Source: Pseudomonas sp. VD-NE ins (GTDB lineage Bacteria; Pseudomonadota; Gammaproteobacteria; Pseudomonadales; Pseudomonadaceae). Taken from it: 64,000 nucleotides of DNA. The stretch spans positions 2,375,001-2,439,000 of the forward strand of contig NZ_CP134772.1 of NCBI RefSeq assembly GCF_031882575.1, in the 5' to 3' direction. A model generated the notes under the pieces. The model did not search any database and had not been told where the DNA came from. It was given only the letters and a program-made list of their open reading frames with translations. The stretch's first letter is position 1. Each line of letters opens with the position of its first letter. Made by a program: the position numbers and the translations under genes. Shown one piece after another: positions 16,997 through 26,467 of this stretch.

Positions 16997-19900
16997 ATGG
17001 TTGGCATTCATCACGCTCCGTCTCTGTTGAACTGGCTAGTGATTCTGGCCTCGATGCTCAGCGTCGAGCTGGCCAGCGCGGCCGTGCGTTGCGAGCGCAA
17101 CCTGGTGGCCAACGTCGTCGCCTTCGATCAGCCACTGATGTTCAACCGCCTCGGTGCGCAGAACATCAACGGCATGATGTTCGCCCTGCGCCGCGATGTG
17201 GTCGATGAACATGAGCAGTCACTGGCTTACGGAGGCGCCGCAGTGCCAGGCAAAGTCTCGCTGCGCCCGGACAAGCGTCCACGGCCATTGGTGTTGCGTG
17301 TGGCGGCTGGTGATTGCCTGACGATTAACCTGCAGAACCTGCTCGACTATCAGGCCAACCCGAACAAGCACTTTGAAAACGAGGGCGAAGAAGGGGTCGA
17401 AAACGCCAACGGCGCCGAAGCCTTCAAAGTCGATGAGCAGGTGGCGGATCGTCACGTCGGTTTCCAGGTCAACGGCCTGCAAGCGGTGAACAGCATCGAT
17501 GACATTTCCTCGTTCACCGGGCGTAACGCCAACAGTCTGGTGCCACCGGGTGCCAGCCGTTCCTACACCCTGTACGCCGAGCGCGAGGGCGCGTTTGCCG
17601 TCAGCAGCCGTGGCGCGACGTTTGGCGGCGAGGGCGCGGCCGGCAACGTTGCCAACGGACTGTTCGGCCAGGTCGTCGTGCTGCCCAAGGGCGGTCGCAC
17701 TTATCGCAATACCCTCACCGAAGAAGAAATGCGCCTGGCCACGACTGGCCGCGCACCCACCGGCCAACCGATCGTTGATTACCAGGCGCGCTACCCACAG
17801 CGCGAACCGTGGCTGCGTGAAGGCAAGGCCGGCACGCCGATCATCGGCATGGTCGATGGCAATGAAATCATTTCCAGCGAAAGCGATGCGATTGTCATGG
17901 GCAGCAACGCCGACGGCAGCTTCCCGCCCAACACCTATCCGCTGGAGTCGATGGGCAAACGCAACCCGGCGATTCCCAACCGCCTCGAAGCGTTCCGCGA
18001 TTTCGCCTCGCAATTCCAGGACGAAACTGCCGCCACCCAAGCGTTCCCCGCGTACTGGGCCGATCCGGTGATGGCTCACGTGCTGGAGCCGACCCGCGAC
18101 TCGTTCATGATCAACTACGGCTCCGGCGGTATGGGCGCCGAAGTGGTCGCCAACCGCTTGGGCGTGGGGCCGATGCACGACTGCCTGTCGTGCGCCTACG
18201 AAGAATTCTTCCTCAGCTCGCACACCGTCGGCGATGTCGCGATGCTGGTGGATGTGCCGGCCAACACCGGGCTTGAGAACATCGCCCCGGGCCAGACACC
18301 GCGCGCCGATCAGATCGGCGTGAAAGCCACCATGGCGCTGTATCCGTCGGAGCCGTCGAACGTCAACCACAGCTACATCGGTGACTTCGTCAAATTCCGC
18401 AATACCCACAATGGCCACGAGCAACACATCTTCCACCTGCACGGCCATCAGTGGCTGTTCAACCCCAACGACGACAACTCCGATTACGTCGACGCCCAGG
18501 GTATCGGTCCGGGCGCCGGTTATACCTATGAAATCGCCAATGGCGGTTCGGGCAATCGCAACCGCGTGGCCGGTGATGCGATCTATCACTGCCATTTCTA
18601 TCCGCACTTTGCCCAAGGCATGTGGGCCATGTGGCGGGTCCACGATGTCTTCGAGGAAGGGACTCGACTCGATGTTTCGCAGCAGGGCGCCGACGGTTAT
18701 CACAGCGAACCGTTCGCCTTGCGCAGCGGTAAACCGGCGGTCGGCGCACGGGCCTTGCCCGATGGTGAAATCGTCGCCGGTACGCCGATTCCCGCGATTG
18801 TTCCGCTGCCGGGGAAAGCCATGGCACCGATGCCGGGCAAAGTCGTGGTCGTGCCGAAAATCGGTGAAACCCTGATCGCCGGCAATGATGAAGACGGGGA
18901 TGAAGAAGAGGGCGATGACGATGGCGAGCACCACGGCGGCAACGCCGGCGGTCAAGCCATCGGCTCACTGGCGCTGGTCGATCGCAGCGAAGCCAATCGC
19001 AATGCCGACGGCAGCCTGAAAAATCCTGGCTATCCGTTCTGGATCGGTGGCATGGAAAGTTCGGTCGGCCAACGTCCACCAACGCCGCCGCTGGACATGC
19101 TCGACGCGGCCACCGCGCAGTCTTTGAAGGCCAGCGGCAAAGCGCTGTGGGCCAACCTTGATCCGGCGCAATCCGGTGGCTGGAATGGCGGCTTGCAGCG
19201 GCACGCACTGGATGGCGTCGCGGCCGGTGGCGAGGCGCACACCGTGACCACTTCGCTGGACTTCTCCAAGGAAGTCACCCGCGCCAAACCGATTTACCTG
19301 CCGGAAGAAGGCACCGAAGTCGAACAGGCGGCGATGGCTTTCCACGCGAAAAAAGATCACCCAAGTTATGCCTTGCTGCCCGGCAATCAAGTGGTGGCCA
19401 AGGCCTTTCGCACCAACGGCGCCTTGCCAATGGCCGGCGCGCCGTACTACGAACCGTGCATGGACGATCGGCAAAAACGCCTGACCAGCAGCGCTGGCAG
19501 CGGTGAGTTCGCCAGCGGTGAACGCATCGACGGCATGTCCTTTGTCGGCGCCTCGAGCTTCACCGCCGACCGCCCACGCATTTACAAAGCCGCGAACATC
19601 CAGTTCGACGCGGTGTACAACAAGGTCGGCTATCACTTCCCGCAAGCGCGCATCCTGGCGCTGTGGGAAGACGCCTGGCCGGTGATCACCAAGCAGCGTC
19701 CGCCAGAGCCGCTGGTGATGCGCATGAACACTTTCGATTGCGTGCAATACCAGCAAACCAACCTGGTGCCGGCCACCTACGAGATGGACGACTATCAGGT
19801 GCGCACGCCGACCGACGTGATCGGGCAGCACATCCACTTGCCGAAATGGGATCTGACCTCGGCGGACGGCTCGTCCAACGGCTGGAACTACGAGGATGGC

Positions 19901-22828
19901 GTGCTCTCGCCCGGCGCCGTGCAGGAACGTATTCACGCGATCCGCGAGTTCAATCAGTGCGCCAGTACTGACTCGCGCGACGGCACCCAGGCCTGCCCGA
20001 AAGCCAAGAACCATCCGTTCTTCGGCCAGTACGGCCGCGCCGACTGGCTCGGTGCGCGCACGGCGATGCAGCGCTGGTTCGTCGATCCGGTGGTCAACGC
20101 CAAGGGCGTCGATCGCGGCCTCGGCACGATTTTCACCCACGACCACCTCGGCCCATCGACGCACCAGCAGATTGGTCTGTACGCGACGGTGCTGGCCGAG
20201 CCGGCCGGTTCCACCTGGTTCCACGCCGAAACCGGCGAGCCTCTTTATAGCGGCGCGCGTCAGGACGGTGGGCCGACGTCGTGGCAAGCGGTGATCAACA
20301 CCGGTGACCTCGATGGCGATGGCAAGAACGACAGCTTCCGCGAGTTCTTCCTCGAGTACAGCGACTTCCAGCACGCCTATGAAGCCGGCGTCTATGTGGG
20401 GGCCGGTCCTAACGGCGTACCGAATGCGCAGGCGTTCCCGGCGACGGCCGACAGCTTCCGCTACGCGATCAATCCGCCAGTGCGCAACAACGCCAGCAAC
20501 TTGCTTGAAGGTGTACTGGAAGTGCAGGGCGGTCAGGTCCCGGGCTGCCCGAGCCGGCCATGTCCGCAGGCGATCTCGGTGGATGATCCGGGCATGTTCG
20601 TCGTCAACTATCGCAACGAGCCACTGGCCCTGCGCGTGTACGACCCGAACAAGGTCGGCCCGGACGGCAAGCGCGGCATGCAGGCCGACGGCCTCGGTGG
20701 CGATCTGTCGTTCGCCATGCAAAGCCGTACCGACCGCGCAATCCCGGCGATGAACCTGGCGCCGAATCTGCTCACCTCGGCGACCGGACCCACCGGCGGC
20801 ACCACGCTGTTTCCACCGCACATCAACAAGGGCGGCGCCGAACCGGGTGACCCGTTCACGCCGATGCTGCGCACCTATACCGGCGACAACGTGCGACTGC
20901 GTGTGCATGCCGGTGGCCATGAAGAAGAGCACAACGTCACCCTGCACGGCGTGAAATGGCTGCAGAGCGGTTCCGGTTTCGGCAACAGCTCCAACTCCGG
21001 CTGGCGTGCGTCGCAAATGATCGGCATCTCCGAGCAGATGGGCTTCATTGCGCCGGTGTCGATGCTCTCCAGTTCGGCGGCGACCACGGGTGATTATCTG
21101 TACTCGATGGACGCTTCGATCGAAGGCTATTGGAGCGGTATCTGGGGCGTGATGCGCAACTACACCGCTAAACGCAGCGACTTGTTCGCCATCCCCAACA
21201 ACCCGAATCCGGCGGGCATGCGCAACACCGTGGCGTTCGAGGGCAGTTGCCCACGGATCAGCGCCAACCCCAACGGCATCGGCACGCGGCCGACGGTACA
21301 GCGCAACTACGAGGTGGTCGCGGCGCTGGCCAACGACATTCTCGCCAATACGCTGGGCCTGACCATCGGCGATCCCGAAGGGCTTGGCCAGCATGTCGGC
21401 GGGCCGCTGAATCCGGCGGGCGGCACCCTGGTGCTGAACTCGCGTACGGTGAGCATTCCCCAAGTCACCGTGACCGATCCGGAGGATGGCGAAACCATCA
21501 CCATCGGCGGGCAGAGCGGGCCGCTGCATGACCCGACCGCGATCCTGTACGTGCGCAAGTCCGATCTGGATCCGCTCAGCGGCAAGCTCAAACCCGGCAT
21601 TCCGGTCGAACCGCTGGTGTTGCGTGCGGCGGCAGGGGACTGCATCAACATCACTCTGGAAAACCGTCTGCCGAGCGTGATGCCTGACCTGACCCAGACC
21701 GCGGTGATGCAAGGCATGGTCAAGCGTGATCGCAACAGCGGTCTGGGTTCGACCACGTTCAGCAACAACCTGATGCGGCCGTCCAGCCACGTCGGCCTGC
21801 ATGCGCAATTACTGGCGTACGACATCACCAAATCCGACGGGGCCAATGTCGGCGCCAACCCGATCCAGACCGTGCCACCGCGCGTCGGCAACAGCGGCGC
21901 GTACCCGACCCGTACCTATCAGTACTACGCCGGGCACCTGGAGCGTGAAGGCAAACCGGTGACGCAACTGGGCCGCAGCGTAGACAACATCAACGCCACG
22001 GCGGTGGAGTTCGGTGGTTTGAACATCACCCCGGCGGACGTGATCAAGCAACCGCAAAAAGGCCTCGGTGGTGCGATGAGCATTCTGCCGATCGGCGCGA
22101 CCTGGGTTGACGATGCACGCAAGGTCAACGCCACGGTCACCGCGCCTGGGCAAACCAGCTACCGCGATTTTGCGATGGTCTGGCACAAGGCGTTGAACAC
22201 CCGTTGGGCCAATGGCCGGCCGGTGGAAGGGATTGCCGCTGAGGGCTTCGGCGTGCCGACCGATCCGCAGGACAACTCGAGCATGGCGATCAACTACAAG
22301 ACCGAGCCGCTGTGGTATCGCTTCGGCCTCGCCCCGGATGCACCGTTCGGCCATGCGGATGGCGCGGGTTACGGCGACATGACCAATGCGCACATGGCTT
22401 ACAGCAATGCGCTGGTCGGTGGAGATCCGCAGACGCCGGTGTTGTATGCCAAACCCGGGCAGCCATTCCGTACGCACATTCTGATGCCAAGCGGTGGCAG
22501 TCGCGGCACCACGTTCCAGCTCGACGGGCATGTCTGGTCGGTCAATCCGTTCCAGGCCGAGAAGAGCGACACCGGTGGTTATCCGATGGGTTCGCCGGGC
22601 GTCGGCTCAGTGCGCTTCGGCTACAACCCGATGTCGATGTACATCGGCGCCCACGAAAGCGTCCTGCCGGCCGCGCACTTCAGCTTCATGATCCCGAGCG
22701 CCGGCGGCAGCAATGCGATCCCGGGGGACTACCTGTTCCGCGATTACGCCGCCTACGGCAACACCTCCGGGTTATGGGGGCTGCTGCGCGTGACCAACGA
22801 ACCGGAACCGGCGCCGCAGGGGCAGTAG
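16997..22828 (+). CDS. mnxG: Giant multicopper oxidase, MnxG-like Mn(II) oxidase
   Basis: 1943 aa, far longer than ordinary three-domain laccases and in line with the large MnxG proteins that oxidise Mn(II) in Pseudomonas. Signal peptide near residues 1-29 (LNWLVILASMLSVELASA). Copper motifs: IFHLHGH at ~477-483, YHCHFYPHFAQGMW with His531-Cys532-His533 (type 1/type 3 ligands), plus further His-rich cupredoxin pieces GQHIHLPKWD (~943), FTHDHLGPSTH (~1046), HEEEHNVTLHG (~1308) and LDGHVW (~1840), consistent with about six repeated domains. An acidic stretch DEDGDEEEGDDDGEHH lies near 635-650. ATG chosen at 16997 with GAGG upstream; earlier in-frame starts overlap the sigma54 promoter. Export is probably by Sec/T2SS. 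Mn as substrate is inferred from family and context. Confidence 0.88.
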   Translation: MVGIHHAPSLLNWLVILASMLSVELASAAVRCERNLVANVVAFDQPLMFNRLGAQNINGMMFALRRDVVDEHEQSLAYGGAAVPGKVSLRPDKRPRPLVLRVAAGDCLTINLQNLLDYQANPNKHFENEGEEGVENANGAEAFKVDEQVADRHVGFQVNGLQAVNSIDDISSFTGRNANSLVPPGASRSYTLYAEREGAFAVSSRGATFGGEGAAGNVANGLFGQVVVLPKGGRTYRNTLTEEEMRLATTGRAPTGQPIVDYQARYPQREPWLREGKAGTPIIGMVDGNEIISSESDAIVMGSNADGSFPPNTYPLESMGKRNPAIPNRLEAFRDFASQFQDETAATQAFPAYWADPVMAHVLEPTRDSFMINYGSGGMGAEVVANRLGVGPMHDCLSCAYEEFFLSSHTVGDVAMLVDVPANTGLENIAPGQTPRADQIGVKATMALYPSEPSNVNHSYIGDFVKFRNTHNGHEQHIFHLHGHQWLFNPNDDNSDYVDAQGIGPGAGYTYEIANGGSGNRNRVAGDAIYHCHFYPHFAQGMWAMWRVHDVFEEGTRLDVSQQGADGYHSEPFALRSGKPAVGARALPDGEIVAGTPIPAIVPLPGKAMAPMPGKVVVVPKIGETLIAGNDEDGDEEEGDDDGEHHGGNAGGQAIGSLALVDRSEANRNADGSLKNPGYPFWIGGMESSVGQRPPTPPLDMLDAATAQSLKASGKALWANLDPAQSGGWNGGLQRHALDGVAAGGEAHTVTTSLDFSKEVTRAKPIYLPEEGTEVEQAAMAFHAKKDHPSYALLPGNQVVAKAFRTNGALPMAGAPYYEPCMDDRQKRLTSSAGSGEFASGERIDGMSFVGASSFTADRPRIYKAANIQFDAVYNKVGYHFPQARILALWEDAWPVITKQRPPEPLVMRMNTFDCVQYQQTNLVPATYEMDDYQVRTPTDVIGQHIHLPKWDLTSADGSSNGWNYEDGVLSPGAVQERIHAIREFNQCASTDSRDGTQACPKAKNHPFFGQYGRADWLGARTAMQRWFVDPVVNAKGVDRGLGTIFTHDHLGPSTHQQIGLYATVLAEPAGSTWFHAETGEPLYSGARQDGGPTSWQAVINTGDLDGDGKNDSFREFFLEYSDFQHAYEAGVYVGAGPNGVPNAQAFPATADSFRYAINPPVRNNASNLLEGVLEVQGGQVPGCPSRPCPQAISVDDPGMFVVNYRNEPLALRVYDPNKVGPDGKRGMQADGLGGDLSFAMQSRTDRAIPAMNLAPNLLTSATGPTGGTTLFPPHINKGGAEPGDPFTPMLRTYTGDNVRLRVHAGGHEEEHNVTLHGVKWLQSGSGFGNSSNSGWRASQMIGISEQMGFIAPVSMLSSSAATTGDYLYSMDASIEGYWSGIWGVMRNYTAKRSDLFAIPNNPNPAGMRNTVAFEGSCPRISANPNGIGTRPTVQRNYEVVAALANDILANTLGLTIGDPEGLGQHVGGPLNPAGGTLVLNSRTVSIPQVTVTDPEDGETITIGGQSGPLHDPTAILYVRKSDLDPLSGKLKPGIPVEPLVLRAAAGDCINITLENRLPSVMPDLTQTAVMQGMVKRDRNSGLGSTTFSNNLMRPSSHVGLHAQLLAYDITKSDGANVGANPIQTVPPRVGNSGAYPTRTYQYYAGHLEREGKPVTQLGRSVDNINATAVEFGGLNITPADVIKQPQKGLGGAMSILPIGATWVDDARKVNATVTAPGQTSYRDFAMVWHKALNTRWANGRPVEGIAAEGFGVPTDPQDNSSMAINYKTEPLWYRFGLAPDAPFGHADGAGYGDMTNAHMAYSNALVGGDPQTPVLYAKPGQPFRTHILMPSGGSRGTTFQLDGHVWSVNPFQAEKSDTGGYPMGSPGVGSVRFGYNPMSMYIGAHESVLPAAHFSFMIPSAGGSNAIPGDYLFRDYAAYGNTSGLWGLLRVTNEPEPAPQGQ

Positions 22829-23259
22829 GCACATACGCAAGGCCTGTAAATGCAAAACCCTGTGGGAGCTGGCTTGCCAGCGATGACGGCGGCACAGGCG
22901 CCATTGATGTGACGGAAAGGACGCCATCGCTGGCAAGCCAGCTCCCACAGGGTCTGCGGTTGGCAGTGAGGTTGGCGGGATGAATGCAAATCCCATGTGG
23001 GAGCGAGCCTGCTCGCGAATGGGGGCAACTCGGTTTCGAGGGTGAGGCGCAAGACGCCTTCGCGAGCAGGCTCGCTCCCACAGTGGGCAGTGGTCGCAGT
23101 GAGGGAGTGGGATGTATGCAAATCCCTTGTGGGAGCGAGCTTGCTCGCGAATGGGGGCAACTCGGTTTGTGAGGGTGAGGTTGAAGACGCCTTCGCGAGC
23201 AGGCTCGCTCCCACATGGGGAGCGGTGTTTTGCCAGGTGAAGAGGTAGGGGAGAGTTAG
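22829..23259. repeat. Three REP inverted pairs between mnxG and the propeller gene
   Basis: A 431-bp gap filled by three dyads: 22861-22950 (ggagctggcttgccagcg type), 22996-23082 and 23128-23215 (gggagcgagcctgctcgcga type). The last two are near copies of each other. No gene is seen. They separate mnxG from the accessory genes of the same direction, so they may reduce read-through or stabilise the mnxG message. Confidence 0.85.
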
Positions 23260-25176
23260 ATGAACAGGATTATCAACATCATCGGTATTTGCACGCTGGC
23301 CCTGGCCGGGGCGTTGCTGACGCTGAGTGAGATTGCGCTGGCCGGGGGCGGGCAAACTTTGGCGCGTGACGGTGTGGCGGTGGACTTCAACCTCAAACCA
23401 CTGGCCGCCGACGGCAAACTGCGCGAAGGCGAGTTCGCCGATGTGCAATTCCGCATCAGCGACAGCGCTTCCGGCCAGCCATTGTCCGGCGTGGCACCGG
23501 GCGCCTGGGTCGATCCGCAAACCCTCGCCGCCGATCAGGCTCAGGGCCGCGATCAGAGTTGCAAAGCCCGGGTCGGCGTGTTCCTCAAATCCAACATCGG
23601 CGCGCGGCCGTTGCTCGATCTGAACAGCTATTTCCTGCTGGTGATGAACCGCGACGCGAGCATCGCCGTGGTCGATCCGTCGGTCTCAGTGGGCGGCATC
23701 ACCAGCACCCTGGCGCGGATCGAACTCAAACAACCACCGATGGATTGGGTCACGCCCAAAGACAACAAACGCGTGTTCGTCTCGATGCCGACAGCGGGTG
23801 AAGTGGCCGTCATCGACAGCGAACAATTCAAGGTTCTCGATTCGATCAAGGCCGGCAGCCAACCGGTGCGCGTTGCGCTGCAACCGGACGAACGTCTGCT
23901 TTGGGTCGGCAACAACGCCAGCAAAGGCGAAGACTCCGGCGTGACGGTGATCGACACGCAAAGCCTAAAAGCCCTCAAACATCTGCAGACCGGGCGCGGC
24001 CACCACGAAATCAGCTTCAGCAAGGACAGCCGTTTTGCCTTCGTCAGCAACCGCGACGACGGCACCGTCAGTGTGGTCGACATCGCGAGCCTCACTATCG
24101 TCGAGCAAATCAAAACCGGCTCGCATCCGCTGTCAGTCGCCTATTCAGCGCTGTCGGGCGCGGTGTATGTGGCCGATGGTAAGGACGGCACGGTGACCGT
24201 GGTCGACGCCAGCACCCACGCCATCCGCCGGGTGATCAAGTTGCAACAAGGCCTGGGCCCGATGGGCTTCAGCGCCGACGGCCGCTTCGGCGTGGTGCTC
24301 AACACCGTGGAAAACCGCGCCACCGTCATCGACGCCGCCACCAACACCGCCATCCATGATCTGGACGTCAGCGCCGAACCCTACCAAGTGGTATTGACCC
24401 AGGCCTACGCCTACATACGCGGACTGGCTTCGCCGAAAGTCACCATGATCAACTTGTCCTCCCTCGGCGAGGGGCGTCAACCGATCAGCCAGGGCTTCGA
24501 AGCCGGCCCGCAAGCGCCGCGTATGGCCGGGGATTTACCGCTGGCCTCAAGCCTGGCGGTCTCGCGCGACGACAACGCAGTGTTCGTGGTCAACCCGGTC
24601 GACAACACCACTTACTTCTACGCCGAAGGCATGAACGCGCCGATGTCCGGTTACCCCAATCGTGGCCAGATCGCCCGCGCCGCGATGGTCATCGACCGCA
24701 GCCTGCGCGAAGTCTCGCCGGGCCTCTACAGCGCCAGAGTAAAACTGCCGGCAGCGGGGCGTTTCGACGTTGCGTTCCTGCTCAATCAGCCGAACATCAT
24801 TCACTGCTTTACCGCGCAGATCGAAACCAATGGCGCCCTGGTAAAACACTTCGGCGCACCGAAAGTCGAGTTCCTCCTCGACAAGACTGCCGTGGCGCTC
24901 AACGACCCCTACGTCGTGCGTTTCCGCATCGTTCAAGGCAAAGACAAAACCCAGCGCAGCGGCGTCAAAGACGTGCAACTGCGTTACTACCTCGCGCCCA
25001 CCTCACACCCGCGCGAAGTGGCGGCGCTGGAAGTCGCCGACGGCGTGTACGAAGCGCCGATCACCCTCGACCGCAGCGGCGCCTGGTACCTGCATGTGCG
25101 CGCAGCCTCGCTGGGCGCCGGTTTCGATGACAAGACCTTTGCCAGTGTTCGGGTAGCCCCCGGCCAGGCCCGTTGA
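23260..25176 (+). CDS. Exported YVTN beta-propeller protein with flanking YtkA/FixH-like domains
   Basis: 638 aa. Signal peptide (MNRIINIIGICTLALAGALLTLSE..ALA). Residues ~40-130 are a beta-sandwich of YtkA/FixH type. A seven-bladed propeller follows, with blades marked by motifs such as VAVIDSEQFKVLDSIKAG, VSVVDIASLTIVEQIKTG and VTVVDASTHAIRRVIK. Residues ~470-630 hold two more YtkA-like sandwiches (FLLDKTAVALNDPYVVRF, GAWYLHVRAASLG). It is probably periplasmic and possibly binds copper or docks redox partners of the oxidase. GGGGAGAG precedes the ATG. First gene after the mnxG REP block and followed in tight series by two sco genes. Confidence 0.85.
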   Translation: MNRIINIIGICTLALAGALLTLSEIALAGGGQTLARDGVAVDFNLKPLAADGKLREGEFADVQFRISDSASGQPLSGVAPGAWVDPQTLAADQAQGRDQSCKARVGVFLKSNIGARPLLDLNSYFLLVMNRDASIAVVDPSVSVGGITSTLARIELKQPPMDWVTPKDNKRVFVSMPTAGEVAVIDSEQFKVLDSIKAGSQPVRVALQPDERLLWVGNNASKGEDSGVTVIDTQSLKALKHLQTGRGHHEISFSKDSRFAFVSNRDDGTVSVVDIASLTIVEQIKTGSHPLSVAYSALSGAVYVADGKDGTVTVVDASTHAIRRVIKLQQGLGPMGFSADGRFGVVLNTVENRATVIDAATNTAIHDLDVSAEPYQVVLTQAYAYIRGLASPKVTMINLSSLGEGRQPISQGFEAGPQAPRMAGDLPLASSLAVSRDDNAVFVVNPVDNTTYFYAEGMNAPMSGYPNRGQIARAAMVIDRSLREVSPGLYSARVKLPAAGRFDVAFLLNQPNIIHCFTAQIETNGALVKHFGAPKVEFLLDKTAVALNDPYVVRFRIVQGKDKTQRSGVKDVQLRYYLAPTSHPREVAALEVADGVYEAPITLDRSGAWYLHVRAASLGAGFDDKTFASVRVAPGQAR

Positions 25177-25190
25177 AGAGGAGTTTCGAC

Positions 25191-25841
25191 ATGAACCGAT
25201 TTGCATCCACTGGCCTGCTGACCCTGTGCCTGTTGAGCCTTGGCATCCAACACGCCAACGCTCATTCGGCGGACGAGCACGCCGGGCACAAAGCCCCGGC
25301 CAGCAATACCCAGGAACACGCTCAGGTGAAATTCGCCAACGTGCCGCTGCTCGATCAGAACGGCAAAACCGTGCGCCTGGAGCAGGATCTGGTGCAGGGC
25401 AAAATCGTTGTCATGAGCTTCATCTACACCAGTTGCACCACGGTGTGCCCGGTGGTCTCGTCGATCATGGGCAAGGTGCAGAAACAACTCGGCGCGCGCG
25501 TCGGCAACGAAGTACAACTGGTGTCGATCAGCATCGACCCGCAGCGTGACGACCCGAAACGCCTGCAGGATTATGCGCGCACCTTCCAGCGCGGGCCGGG
25601 CTGGAGCTGGCTGACCGGTTCGCCGCAGTCGATCAATGAAACCCTCAAGGGCCTCGGCAGTTTCAGCGGCGACTTCAAGAATCACCAACCGTTGATCCTC
25701 GTCGGCGACGGCAACAATCGTCACTGGATGCGCTATTACGGCTTCACCGATCCGGCGCTGCTGGCCAAGGAAGTGGAAAAACTCAGCGGCCTGCGCACCC
25801 ACGCCAAACACACCGCCATCGCCATGGAGCAACAGCCATGA
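25191..25841 (+). CDS. Sco1/SenC-family copper chaperone (first copy)
   Basis: 216 aa with a signal peptide ending near NA-HSADEH and an N-terminal His-rich stretch (HSADEHAGHK) that could bind copper. The thioredoxin fold carries the Sco CxxxC motif in TSCTTVCPVV (~residues 82-86) and a later GDGNNRHWMRYYG with the conserved-His position. It delivers copper to, or reduces thiols of, a copper enzyme in the periplasm; the multicopper oxidase is the obvious client. ATG at 25191 is used because AGAGGAG lies seven bases before it. The stop overlaps the next sco gene by 4 bp. Confidence 0.92.
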   Translation: MNRFASTGLLTLCLLSLGIQHANAHSADEHAGHKAPASNTQEHAQVKFANVPLLDQNGKTVRLEQDLVQGKIVVMSFIYTSCTTVCPVVSSIMGKVQKQLGARVGNEVQLVSISIDPQRDDPKRLQDYARTFQRGPGWSWLTGSPQSINETLKGLGSFSGDFKNHQPLILVGDGNNRHWMRYYGFTDPALLAKEVEKLSGLRTHAKHTAIAMEQQP

Positions 25842-26458
25842 GACTGCTCGACTGGATCTCCCTGACCGTGTGTTTCTGGATCTTCAGCAACGTCGCATTC
25901 GCCCACGAAGGCCATGCCCCCGAAGCCCCGACAACGGTTGCCGCCGCGCCGGCCAAAGGCACCCACGACGCGAAAACATGGTTCACCGACACGCCATTAC
26001 AGGATCAAAACGGCGAAACCCTGCGCTTCTACAGCGATGCGCTGCAAAACCGCATCGTTCTGCTCAACGTGATTTTTACCAGTTGCAACGATGCCTGCCC
26101 GCTGATCACCCAAAAGCTCAAAGAGGTGCGCGAGCTGTTGGGCGACAAGGCGCCGGACATCACCTTCATTTCCCTTACCAGTGACCCGCTGCGCGATACG
26201 CCGGCGGTGCTCAAGGCTTACACCTTGAAGCAGGGTTCCGATGACCCTCATTGGCTTTTTCTTACCGGCGACAAGGCGCAGATGGACCTGGTATTGAGCC
26301 GCATCGGCCAGATCGTGCCGACCCCCGAGCAGCACTCCACGCAGTTGATCGTCGGCGATGTCGCCAATAAACGCTGGAGCAAGATCCGCCCCGACGCCCC
26401 GGCTGCCGCCATTGCCCAGCGCTTGCAGTTGCTGACAATGCCCGTGGCTGGCCGCTGA
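25838..26458 (+). CDS. Sco1/SenC-family copper chaperone (second copy)
   Basis: 206 aa. Signal peptide (WISLTVCFWIFSNVAFA) followed by HEGHAPEAP. The Sco motif is TSCNDACPLI, about residues 84-88, and EQHSTQLIVGD gives the conserved His. It is clearly diverged from the upstream Sco, so the two likely have different tasks, for example copper delivery and thiol reduction. Overlaps the upstream sco by ATGA and is followed after 9 bp by the cytochrome c fusion gene, so it is part of one operon. Confidence 0.92.
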   Translation: MRLLDWISLTVCFWIFSNVAFAHEGHAPEAPTTVAAAPAKGTHDAKTWFTDTPLQDQNGETLRFYSDALQNRIVLLNVIFTSCNDACPLITQKLKEVRELLGDKAPDITFISLTSDPLRDTPAVLKAYTLKQGSDDPHWLFLTGDKAQMDLVLSRIGQIVPTPEQHSTQLIVGDVANKRWSKIRPDAPAAAIAQRLQLLTMPVAGR

Positions 26459-26467
26459 GTCCGCGCC

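Noticed and set aside
18965..21808. A 947-codon open frame opposite to mnxG
   Set aside because: It is a shadow of the high-GC mnxG gene: no domain, low-complexity Arg/His/Gly-rich translation, no ribosome site, and the sense frame has full copper motifs.
22861..23215. Regularly spaced repeats that might suggest a CRISPR array
   Set aside because: They are inverted REP pairs with different spacers and no constant direct-repeat unit of 24-40 bases; no cas genes are near.
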